64,000 nt of DNA from contig NZ_JAQQXQ010000009.1 in assembly GCF_028595285.1 (NCBI RefSeq), positions 56,447 through 120,446 on the forward strand. The letters are read 5' to 3'. A program made the position numbers and the translations under genes. Source of the stretch: Erythrobacter fulvus (GTDB lineage: Bacteria; Pseudomonadota; Alphaproteobacteria; Sphingomonadales; Sphingomonadaceae). This document shows positions 7,376 through 16,388 of this stretch, one piece after another; within the stretch, counting starts at the first letter, position 1, and each line of letters opens with the position of its first letter. The notes below the pieces were generated by a model. It made no database searches, had not been told where the DNA came from, and saw only the letters and a program-made list of their open reading frames with translations.

Positions 7376-8800
7376 ATGCAGCAAGTTGCTCCTCTCTCGA
7401 CGCCCGGCTGGGGGCAGGAAACCCGCGCGACGCTCGCGCTGGCGGGGCCGTTGGCTGCTGCCAATCTGCTGCAGATGCTGACCTACGCCGTCGACGTGAT
7501 CTTCATCGCGCGCCTGGGGGAACAGCAGCTTGCCGCATCGGCGCTGGCCGTTTCCTTGTTCGGGCTTGTGCTGTGGGCGCTGACCGGGCTGACCGGCGCG
7601 GTCGCTCCGCTGATTGCCGAAGCGATCGGTGCACGGGCGCCCTCGGTGCGCCCTGTGCGACGGTCGGTCCGCATGGCCATGTGGCTGGCGGTGATCGCGG
7701 GCGTCGGCGGAATGGGCCTGTGCCTGCTGCTCGATCCGGTAATGATGGCGTCGGGACAACAACCCGCCATCCGGGCTCTGGCGAACGAGTACAATAATGT
7801 CATCGTCTTCTCGATGGTGCCGATGCTGCTTGCGGCAGTGCTCCGCAACTTCGTCTCGGCCCTCGGTCGCCCGATCTTTGCGACGGCGATCACCGGAGTG
7901 GGCATTTTCGTCAACGCGCTGGCCAATTATGCCTTCATCTTCGGCAATCTCGGAGCGCCGGCGCTGGGGCTGGCAGGCGCGGCGGTGGCGACCATCATCA
8001 CCTCGCTGTTTACGCTGGGCGCCTATATCGCAGCGATACGGTTCGACCGGCGGCTGCACCGCTACCGGGTGTTCGGCCGGTTCTGGGCGCCGGACTGGCA
8101 GCGCCTGAAGCTGATCTTGCGGATCGGCACGCCGATCGCACTGACGATCACAGCGGAGGCGGGAATTTTCGGCAGTGCGGCATTCATGATGGGGCGCTTC
8201 GGCGCGGCAGAGCTGGCGGGCCACACGGTCGCGCTGCAACTGGCGGCGCTGGCCTTTCAGGTGCCATTCGGCGTGGGGCAGGCAGCCGCAATCAGAGTGG
8301 GCTATTTTTATGGCGCGCGCGATCCACTCGGCGTGAAGCGTGCCGGATGGGTGGCACTGGCGATCGGCACGGGCTTCATGTCGATTACCGCGCTGGCGAT
8401 GGTGCTGGTGCCCGAACTGCTGCTGACGATCTATGTCGATCCGGGCGATCCGGCCAATGCCGCGCTGGTGATGTTCGCGCTGCAATATCTGGTGCTGGCA
8501 GCGATCTTCCAGCTGGCGGACGGCGTGCAGGCGGTGGCGGCGGGTGCGCTGCGCGGTTTGCAGGACACCCGCGTGCCCATGTGGATCGCGATCTTCAGCT
8601 ATTGGGTGCCGGGCATCGGCACCGCGATCGGGCTGGGCTTCTTCACCCCGCTCGAAGGGACAGGCGTGTGGATCGGGCTTGCAACCGGGCTCTTCTTCGC
8701 CGCTGTGCTGCTGATCTGGCGCTGGAACCGCCGCGAGACACTGGGTCTGACGCGGCGGGACGGCGATGTGCGCGTCACGCCGCCGCAGCAATCGTCCTGA
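7376..8800 (+). CDS. MATE family multidrug/cation antiporter
   Basis: This 474-aa inner-membrane exporter of the MATE (NorM-like) family has 12 predicted transmembrane segments in two homologous halves. The N-terminal half starts with TLALAGPLAAANLLQML and YAVDVIFIARLG. The second half begins near RIGTPIALTITAEAGIFGSAAFMMGRFG. Such proteins expel cationic drugs or metabolites using a Na+ or H+ gradient. The start at 7376 gives the usual family length; an upstream in-frame ATG at 7262 would add a basic 38-residue extension not typical of the family. The 3' end overlaps the convergent MscS gene by 26 bp. Confidence 0.85.
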   Translation: MQQVAPLSTPGWGQETRATLALAGPLAAANLLQMLTYAVDVIFIARLGEQQLAASALAVSLFGLVLWALTGLTGAVAPLIAEAIGARAPSVRPVRRSVRMAMWLAVIAGVGGMGLCLLLDPVMMASGQQPAIRALANEYNNVIVFSMVPMLLAAVLRNFVSALGRPIFATAITGVGIFVNALANYAFIFGNLGAPALGLAGAAVATIITSLFTLGAYIAAIRFDRRLHRYRVFGRFWAPDWQRLKLILRIGTPIALTITAEAGIFGSAAFMMGRFGAAELAGHTVALQLAALAFQVPFGVGQAAAIRVGYFYGARDPLGVKRAGWVALAIGTGFMSITALAMVLVPELLLTIYVDPGDPANAALVMFALQYLVLAAIFQLADGVQAVAAGALRGLQDTRVPMWIAIFSYWVPGIGTAIGLGFFTPLEGTGVWIGLATGLFFAAVLLIWRWNRRETLGLTRRDGDVRVTPPQQSS

Positions 8801-9656
8801 CTTCGCGCTGCGGGAACGGGATGGTGAGGCCCGCATCGTCGAAGCGCTGTTTGGCTTTCTCGGTCAGGTCCCACGACAGGGCGAGGTAATCGCTCGTCGC
8901 GCACCACACTCGTAGTCCGACGGTCACCGCGCTATCCGCCAGTGCCGATACGAAAACGTCGGGTGCGGGTTCGTCCAGCACGCGCGGATCACCTTCGGCC
9001 AACGCCAGAAGTTCACGCCGCGCCACGCTGATGTCGTCCGAATAGGAAATGCCGATCAGCAGCTCGAACCGGCGGGTCGGCATGCGGCTGAAATTGACGA
9101 TCGCCTTGTTCCACAGCTCGTTATTGGGGACCATGACGTATAGCCCGTCGGGCTGGACCATCTCGGTGGTGAACAGTCCGATCGTGCTGACAGTGCCCAG
9201 CACCGGCCCTGCGCTGATCGTCTCGCCGACGCGGAACGGGCGCTGGATCAGGATCATCACGCCGGCCGCAACATTGCTGAGGGTGCCCTGAAGCGCCAGT
9301 CCGACCGCCAAGGCAAGGCCGCCCAGGGCGGCGATGATGCTGGTGGTCTGCACCCCGAACTGGGTCAACACGGTGATCGCGACCACCACCCAAAGGGCAT
9401 ATTTGATGATGTTGCTGAGGAACTTCGCCACGGTCGGTTCGATCCGGCCGGAGCGGTTGAGCGCGCGGTCTGCCGCCTTGGACAGCAACCGCGCCAGGAT
9501 CACCCCGATGACAAGCACCGCCAGCGCGCCCGCCAGATGAACCAGATTGTCGCGCAACCAGCCGAGTGCGGTGGCGGCGAAATCGAGCTCTGTGCCAAGC
9601 TCGGTCTTGATCTGGGTCTTCAATGCGGAAAGCGGCTTCGAGGTTGTCATCGACAT
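8775..9656 (-). CDS. MscS-type small-conductance mechanosensitive channel
   Basis: This 293-aa protein has three N-terminal transmembrane helices (residues about 30-150) and a soluble C-terminal vestibule. TM3/pore motifs ALGGLALAVGLALQGTLSNVAAGVMIL and RPFRVGET are typical of MscS. The beta-domain has the TVSTIGLFTTEM and PNNELW segments. It releases solutes during osmotic downshock. The start is set at 9656 (MSMTTS); an alternative is 9650. It is convergent with the MATE gene and divergent from groES. Confidence 0.9.
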   Translation of the reverse strand: MSMTTSKPLSALKTQIKTELGTELDFAATALGWLRDNLVHLAGALAVLVIGVILARLLSKAADRALNRSGRIEPTVAKFLSNIIKYALWVVVAITVLTQFGVQTTSIIAALGGLALAVGLALQGTLSNVAAGVMILIQRPFRVGETISAGPVLGTVSTIGLFTTEMVQPDGLYVMVPNNELWNKAIVNFSRMPTRRFELLIGISYSDDISVARRELLALAEGDPRVLDEPAPDVFVSALADSAVTVGLRVWCATSDYLALSWDLTEKAKQRFDDAGLTIPFPQREVRTIAAAA

Positions 9657-9803
9657 AAAGGGGTAATGCTCCGTTTGCGGGCCTGCGCGACAAGAGAAGG
9701 CAGGCACGGGGGGATCGGGCAGCCCCCAATAGAGGACCGGAAAGGCGCTGGCCACCCCGGGCCGAAAATCGCACCAGCCGCAAAATTTTTTGCGTCTTCA
9801 GGG

Positions 9804-9832
9804 CTTGATTCATTCGCCGCTCACGACCAAAT
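9804..9832 (+). promoter_or_regulatory. Possible sigma32-type heat-shock promoter of groESL
   Basis: CTTGA, 18 bases, then CCAAAT resembles the alphaproteobacterial RpoH promoter pattern. It lies just upstream of the CIRCE element. Its match is partial, so it is only a candidate. Confidence 0.35.
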
Positions 9833-9840
9833 GCGCCGCG

Positions 9841-9867
9841 TTGGCACTCTCGAGGTGAGAGTGCCAA
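9841..9867 (+). promoter_or_regulatory. CIRCE operator (HrcA site) of groESL
   Basis: TTGGCACTC, 9 bases, GAGTGCCAA is a perfect inverted repeat that closely matches the CIRCE consensus. HrcA repressor binding here would control groESL. It lies 34 bp before the groES start. Confidence 0.93.
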
Positions 9868-9900
9868 GCCAACTCATCCACTCAAGGAAAGGTCATAGCA

Positions 9901-10188
9901 ATGGCATTTCGTCCGCTCCACGATCGTGTCGTGGTCCGTCGTATCGAAGCCGACCAGAAGACCGCTGGCGGCATCATTATCCCCGACAGCGCCCAGGAAA
10001 AGCCGAGCGAAGGCGAAGTCGTCGCCGTCGGTGACGGCGCCCGTGACGACGACGGCGACCGCATCCCGATGGACGTCAAGGTGGGCGACCGCGTGCTGTT
10101 CGGCAAGTGGTCGGGCACCGAAGTCAAGATCAACGGTGAAGACCTGCTGATCATGAAGGAAAGCGACATCATGGGGATCGTCGGCTGA
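9901..10188 (+). CDS. groES: Co-chaperonin GroES
   Basis: This 95-aa co-chaperonin forms the heptameric lid of the GroEL folding chamber. It begins [14 protein letters not shown], and the mobile loop region [19 protein letters not shown] is intact. AAGGTCATAGCA lies before the ATG. groEL follows after 56 nt in the same operon, under CIRCE control. Confidence 0.98.
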   Translation: MAFRPLHDRVVVRRIEADQKTAGGIIIPDSAQEKPSEGEVVAVGDGARDDDGDRIPMDVKVGDRVLFGKWSGTEVKINGEDLLIMKESDIMGIVG

Positions 10189-10196
10189 TCGCCTGA

Positions 10197-11885
<1,689 letters not shown>

Positions 11886-11965
11886 GCCGCGAGGGCGGGC
11901 GCGAGCCGGCGAAAGCCGGCTTCGCACTCGGCCTCCACAGCTTGCTAAGCTTTCAAGGAACAAGA

Positions 11966-11998
11966 AACCCCGGTGGAGCGATCCACCGGGGTTTTCTT
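11966..11998 (+). terminator. Rho-independent terminator of groESL
   Basis: A perfect 12-bp stem AACCCCGGTGGA/TCCACCGGGGTT with a 4-nt loop is followed by TTCTTAT. Confidence 0.9.
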
Positions 11999-11999
11999 A

Positions 12000-12164
12000 T
12001 ATGCATTGCGCGTCACCGCGTCGCCTCGGAAGATTTGCAAGGCAAACTAACAGCATTTGTCACGGGTATGGCCGTGCCGTTCTGCTAAAACCGCCACGCG
12101 ACCCGAGGGGCCTTACGTGGCCCTTGACCTTATGCCCCTGCCAAATCGGCAGGGGCATTTTTTC
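12000..12164 (+). ncRNA. Candidate small RNA after groEL with its own terminator
   Basis: About 165 nt lie between the groEL terminator and the next gene. They hold two small hairpins, CACGG/CCGTG (near 12061-12076) and GGGCC/GGCCC (near 12108-12122). They end in a strong terminator: ATGCCCCTGCC/GGCAGGGGCAT at 12132-12162 followed by T6. The T-run is on the plus strand, while the next gene converges on the minus strand and would not use it. A separate plus-strand transcript is the simplest reading. No promoter could be fixed, and the region could instead be a back-up terminator for groESL. Confidence 0.35.
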
Positions 12165-12170
12165 CGGTCG

Positions 12171-14465
12171 TCAGCCGCCCTTGCGGCTCGCCTCGGCGGC
12201 TTCGATCGCCGCATCGTCCCACGTCACCTGCGTCTGGGTCTGCGGGTTGAAACGTCCACCATCATACTTCGCAGCCTCTGCCGCGGCGATCTCTGCCTCG
12301 GTCAGGAATTCGCTCGGCTCAAGTTTGAAGACATCGATCCCGCGGGTGATCTCGGTGCCGTAGAGGTGGCCCTTGTACCAGTAGACCGACCAGTAGCCGC
12401 CCAGCACCAGCTGCTTGTCGTCGATCGGGCCGCGGTCGAAATAGGCGATCTCTTTCGGGTTGTCGCTGTCGGTGAAGTCCATCACCGAGAGCCCGCCCTG
12501 ATACCATGCCTGCGCGAACAGATCGCGGCCCGGCACCGGGATGATCGAACCGTTGTGGGCGACGCAGTTCTCCTTGTCGCTCTGCGGCCCGGGCAGCTTG
12601 TAATGGGCGCGGAACACCAGCTTGCCGTCCACCACGTCATAAACCGCGTTCGCGCCCCAGGTCATGGGGTCGGACGCCTTGCAGCGCGGCCGTCCGCCGC
12701 CGCCCCATTCGTCGGTGAAGATCACCTTGGTGCCGTCATTGTTGAAGGTGGCCGAATGCCAGTAAGCGAAGGTGGTATCCGTCACCGCGTCGATCCGCTT
12801 GGGGTTCAGCGGATCGCGGATGTCGAAAAGGATTCCGTTGCCCGAACATGCGCCCGCGGCGATGCCCTTGGCCGGGAAAACGGTGATGTCGTGGCACTGA
12901 TCGGTCGCGGCGGTGCGCTGGGTGCCCTCGCCGTGATCGCCGCCGGTCCACAGGCCGGCGATATTGCCGGTCTTCTCGTCGGCGAACACGCGCGGGCTCT
13001 TGACGATGCGCGCCTTGGACGGGTCGGCCACCGGGATTTCGATCACGTCGATCGAGAACAGCGCGGTGCGGGTATCGCCCGGGATCCCGCCCACGCAGCC
13101 GGCCAGTTCGTCTTCCTCGCGGATGCTCGCGGTGCCCGAGTTGTAGACGATGATGCGGGTGTCGTCGGCGCTGACGATCGAATGGGTGTGGCTGCCACGG
13201 CAGGTCTGCACCCCGCCGACCTGGCGCGGGCGCGATAGATCGGAAATGTCGAAAATGCGCAGGCCGCGGAAGCGATCCTCGCTGACCTTGCCATCGACCC
13301 CCTGCAGTCCGCAATCTACCCGCCCGCGGGTCTGCTCGACGCTCATCACGAGGATGTTGCCGACCACCGAGACATCGCCCTGCCCGCCCGGGCAGACGAC
13401 CGAGCTCATCAGGTTGGGCGCGCCGTCGGCGTCCAGCTTGTAGATGTTGAAGCCGTGGTAATTGCCCGCCACCATGATGTCGTCGAAGAACGCCATGTCG
13501 GTATTGGCGAAGTCCAGCAGCGGCGAGCGCTCGGCAAACTGGGTGAGGCTTTCTTCATCGCCGCGTTCGGGGGTTTCGCCCGCCGCCGCCTCGGTTGCGG
13601 CGGCCGCTTCAGCCTCTGCAGCGGGCTTGGCCTCGGCTTCGGTCTTCTCGTCCTTCTTGGCATCCTTCTTCGGGGCCACAGGCGGACGCAGGTCGGCCGG
13701 ATTGTCGGGGTTGAAGAAGCCCGCCGGCTTTCGCAGGCTCGCAACCTTGGTGAGGTTCAGGATTGCCTCGCCCGCATTGTCGAACCCGGCGGCCAGTCCG
13801 GCGCGCGGATCGGCCGAAAGGCCGGCGAGCAGCACGTCCATCCGCTCGATCTCGCCGGTCTGTTCGTTGTCGATATCGCCGACGAAGCGGTACAGCACCG
13901 GATCGGCCGCGGTGCCGGGCTGACGCAACAGATCATCGACCATGTCGACGGCGCCTTCATGATGGGCGATCATCAGCGTGAGAAACTGGCGATCGAAATC
14001 CACGCCCTTGGCTGCGGCAAGCGCCTTCATCTGTTCGGGGCTCGCCATGCCCGCCATCATGTGGTGCATGTGTGCGCCGTGGCCCTTCATCTTCGGGTCT
14101 TCCAGCGCCTCGCCGCGCTCGGTCAGCCAAGACTTCATGAAGGCAATCTCGTCCGCCTGGCTCGCTTCGATGCGCCCGGCAATGGCGACGATTTCTTCGG
14201 TATTGGTGCGGTCCTTGACCAGCTTCGCCATATCCAGGGCCTGCTGGTGGTGCACGATCATGTGCTGCATGAAGGTGACGTCGGCAGGGGCATATGTCGC
14301 TGCGGCAAGCTTCGTCGCCTCTTCTGCCGTCAACGTGCGGCTGTCCTGCCCCGGCGCGCCGGGCTGCACGATCGGCACGCTTTGCGCGAAGGCGATGCCC
14401 GAGGTGCCGAGCAGCAAAGCGGAAAGCAGCGCGCCCGAAGCGCGCGAGTTCAAAGCGTTGGTCAT
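12171..14465 (-). CDS. DUF305 and LVIVD-repeat fusion protein, secreted
   Basis: This 764-aa protein has a signal peptide ending AFA near residue 27. The N-terminal DUF305 domain (residues about 45-215) has two HH-containing motifs, FMQHMIVHHQQALDMA (65-80) and LTLMIAHHEGAVDMV, of a ferritin-like metal-binding fold. A Lys/Glu/Ala-rich linker (about 250-300) leads into a large region with LVIVD-type repeats (for example GLRIFDISDLSRPRQVGGVQ), expected to fold as a beta-propeller. Cysteines in the propeller (VVCPGG, DCGLQ, SHTH with TCRGS) may form disulfides. The start at 14465 has AGGGGA upstream. The function is unknown; metal handling is possible. Confidence 0.75.
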   Translation of the reverse strand: MTNALNSRASGALLSALLLGTSGIAFAQSVPIVQPGAPGQDSRTLTAEEATKLAAATYAPADVTFMQHMIVHHQQALDMAKLVKDRTNTEEIVAIAGRIEASQADEIAFMKSWLTERGEALEDPKMKGHGAHMHHMMAGMASPEQMKALAAAKGVDFDRQFLTLMIAHHEGAVDMVDDLLRQPGTAADPVLYRFVGDIDNEQTGEIERMDVLLAGLSADPRAGLAAGFDNAGEAILNLTKVASLRKPAGFFNPDNPADLRPPVAPKKDAKKDEKTEAEAKPAAEAEAAAATEAAAGETPERGDEESLTQFAERSPLLDFANTDMAFFDDIMVAGNYHGFNIYKLDADGAPNLMSSVVCPGGQGDVSVVGNILVMSVEQTRGRVDCGLQGVDGKVSEDRFRGLRIFDISDLSRPRQVGGVQTCRGSHTHSIVSADDTRIIVYNSGTASIREEDELAGCVGGIPGDTRTALFSIDVIEIPVADPSKARIVKSPRVFADEKTGNIAGLWTGGDHGEGTQRTAATDQCHDITVFPAKGIAAGACSGNGILFDIRDPLNPKRIDAVTDTTFAYWHSATFNNDGTKVIFTDEWGGGGRPRCKASDPMTWGANAVYDVVDGKLVFRAHYKLPGPQSDKENCVAHNGSIIPVPGRDLFAQAWYQGGLSVMDFTDSDNPKEIAYFDRGPIDDKQLVLGGYWSVYWYKGHLYGTEITRGIDVFKLEPSEFLTEAEIAAAEAAKYDGGRFNPQTQTQVTWDDAAIEAAEASRKGG

Positions 14466-14714
14466 GATGTCCCCTGGTTTCGGTAGGTCAGGACGCAGAC
14501 TGCAGTGAACGGGGCGGCAGTCAAGGGTACGAATGACGCGGCAAGCCCGCTTTCGACGAAGACGCGACGACATCCGAGTAATGGCCGATGCAGCCCGGTC
14601 GTGCCGGTCGCACCTTTCGTCGCATGCGATGAAATGAAACCTTGCTCCGACGAATCGCACGTGACTAGAATGTGTCTTAAGCTCGAGGAAACCCTAAGGG
14701 AGTATCTTGACGCC

Positions 14715-15749
14715 ATGGCACGTAACCGCCTTTCCGCCTTTGCCACGGGGCTCGTCGCCGCGATTGCGACGCTTGCCATGCCGGCCAGCGCGCGTGCGGA
14801 CGAACTGCAATCGAGCTTCGACCGCGCATTCGGCACCGAGCTGCGCAAACCGCAAAGCTTCGAGGCGATCTACGCCAGCAGCTTCGAACAGCGCATCGCG
14901 GAACTGGCCGATCCCGAACAGGGACGCATCGGCGTCGCCGCGATCGATCTTGCCACGGGCGAGGAAATCATGGTGCTGGGCGACCAGCTGTTTCCGATGG
15001 CTTCGACCAGCAAGATTGCCGTCGCCGCGACTTTTCTGGAAATGGTCGAACAGGGCAAGTTCTCGCTGACCTCGGAATTCCCGCTGATGCTGCCGGTACG
15101 GTCGGCCAAGTTCTCCTCGCCCCGCGCCCCGGTGCGCGAAGGGCAATATATGCCCGCGATCGACCTGATCGAGATCATGATCACCCGCTCCAGCAACCCG
15201 GCCACCGATGCGCTGCTGGCCGCAGTGGGCGGCCCTTCGGTCGTCACCGACTGGGCCCGCCGGCAGGGTATCAAGGAATTCAGCATCAACCGCGACATTG
15301 CGACGCTGGTTCGGGACGACGGCGAATTCAATCCGGCGACCCATATCGACAAACGCGATGCGGCCACGCCGCGGGCCATGGCGCAGCTGCTGGCCGGGCT
15401 CTATCGTGGCGATTTCCTGTCGGCTGAAAGCCGCCGGGTGCTTCTGGGCGCGATGAGCCGCACCGTAACCGGCAAGCGCCGCATCGTTGCCCATATTCCG
15501 GATGAAGCCCGCGTGAGCCACAAGACCGGCTCGCTCAACAACACTTCCAGCGATATCGGCATCATCGAATGTCCCGATGGCCGCGCGATCGCAGTGGCGA
15601 TCTATGTCACCGGACAAGGCACCCGTCTCGCGCGCGAGGAACGCATCGCGGCGATTGCCCGCGCACTGTATGACGGTTTCAACGTGCGCGCGCAGCAGCA
15701 GAATCCGGTGCGCAACTGGACTGCCGCACCTTACAATACCGGCGGCTGA
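14715..15749 (+). CDS. Class A beta-lactamase-like serine hydrolase, secreted
   Basis: This 344-aa protein has a signal peptide ending near ASARA (residue about 28). It carries the three serine hydrolase motifs of the class A beta-lactamase/transpeptidase fold: STSK (S97-K100), SSN (159-161) and KTG in VSHKTGSLNN. The family (beta-lactamase2) includes true lactamases and housekeeping enzymes. The omega-loop ExxxN signature of classical class A enzymes is not obvious, so resistance activity should not be assumed. A Gln/Asn-rich C-terminal tail follows. It is divergent from the DUF305 gene. Confidence 0.8.
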   Translation: MARNRLSAFATGLVAAIATLAMPASARADELQSSFDRAFGTELRKPQSFEAIYASSFEQRIAELADPEQGRIGVAAIDLATGEEIMVLGDQLFPMASTSKIAVAATFLEMVEQGKFSLTSEFPLMLPVRSAKFSSPRAPVREGQYMPAIDLIEIMITRSSNPATDALLAAVGGPSVVTDWARRQGIKEFSINRDIATLVRDDGEFNPATHIDKRDAATPRAMAQLLAGLYRGDFLSAESRRVLLGAMSRTVTGKRRIVAHIPDEARVSHKTGSLNNTSSDIGIIECPDGRAIAVAIYVTGQGTRLAREERIAAIARALYDGFNVRAQQQNPVRNWTAAPYNTGG

Positions 15750-15783
15750 GATCGCGTCCGGTCACCGCGCTATAGCGCAAACG

Positions 15784-15813
15784 AAAAGGGCGGCGCCTTG
15801 CGGCACCGCCCTT
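15784..15813 (-). terminator. Terminator of the Ala-rich lipoprotein gene
   Basis: A 12-bp stem AAGGGCGGTGCC/GGCGCCGCCCTT (one mismatch) is followed on the minus strand by TTCG after TT in the stem. It lies 45 nt after the lipoprotein stop and between convergent genes. Confidence 0.65.
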
Positions 15814-15857
15814 CTGTCGTAACCAGCACCGCCCAAGCGACGCTGATCGTGTCCGAA

Positions 15858-16133
15858 TTATTCGGCAGCCTTGGTCGCGGCTTCAGCGGTCGCTTCGGCA
15901 GCGTCAGCAGCTTCGGTCGCGGCGTCGGCGACGGCGTCAGCAGCTTCGGTGGTGGCTTCGGCAGCAGCGTCGGTCGCTTCGCCGGCAGCTTCCATAGCCG
16001 CGTCAGCGTTGGTTTCGGCGTCAGCAGCCATGGCGTCGGCAGCTTCTTCGGTTTCGGTGGCGGTTTCGCCCGAGCAAGCAGCGAGGCCGAGAGCCGAGGT
16101 GGCGATGGCGGCAGCAAGAATGATCTTACGCAT
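15858..16133 (-). CDS. Small Ala-rich repetitive lipoprotein
   Basis: This 91-aa product starts MRKIILAAAI at 16133, with AAGGA upstream. A lipobox LAAC (around residue 21) predicts lipidation at the Cys and export. The mature part consists almost wholly of Ala, Glu, Asp and Thr in repeats such as AADA and ATEAADA, so it should form a long acidic helix, possibly a coiled coil. The repeat is also visible as near-periodic gcttcggtcgc/gcgtcggc DNA. No family is recognised. A structural envelope role similar to other small helical lipoproteins is only a guess. Confidence 0.7.
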   Translation of the reverse strand: MRKIILAAAIATSALGLAACSGETATETEEAADAMAADAETNADAAMEAAGEATDAAAEATTEAADAVADAATEAADAAEATAEAATKAAE

Positions 16134-16388
16134 AATATGAATCCTTGGTTCAGTGTGTTCCACGCCCTGTAAAGGAGCGTGTCGAAACCGGCAGAAGACC
16201 CCCGGTCCGGTGCCTCAAATAATGGCAAGATTGAGGCAGCGCAAGCAGATTAAGGCAACGCAGCCCAAATTTGGCCATGTTTTCGCCGTAATTGGCCGCA
16301 TCCCTGAACCGCCCTGCCCCGCCTGTTGGCAGGGGATGGCACGGCGAAAGCGGCTACCCGATGGCGGCCCCGGATGCTAGCAGACGGC

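Noticed and set aside
7304..8836. 510-codon open frame antisense to the MATE gene
   Set aside because: Arg/His/Gln-rich composition with no membrane or domain signal; the MATE protein is the real product.
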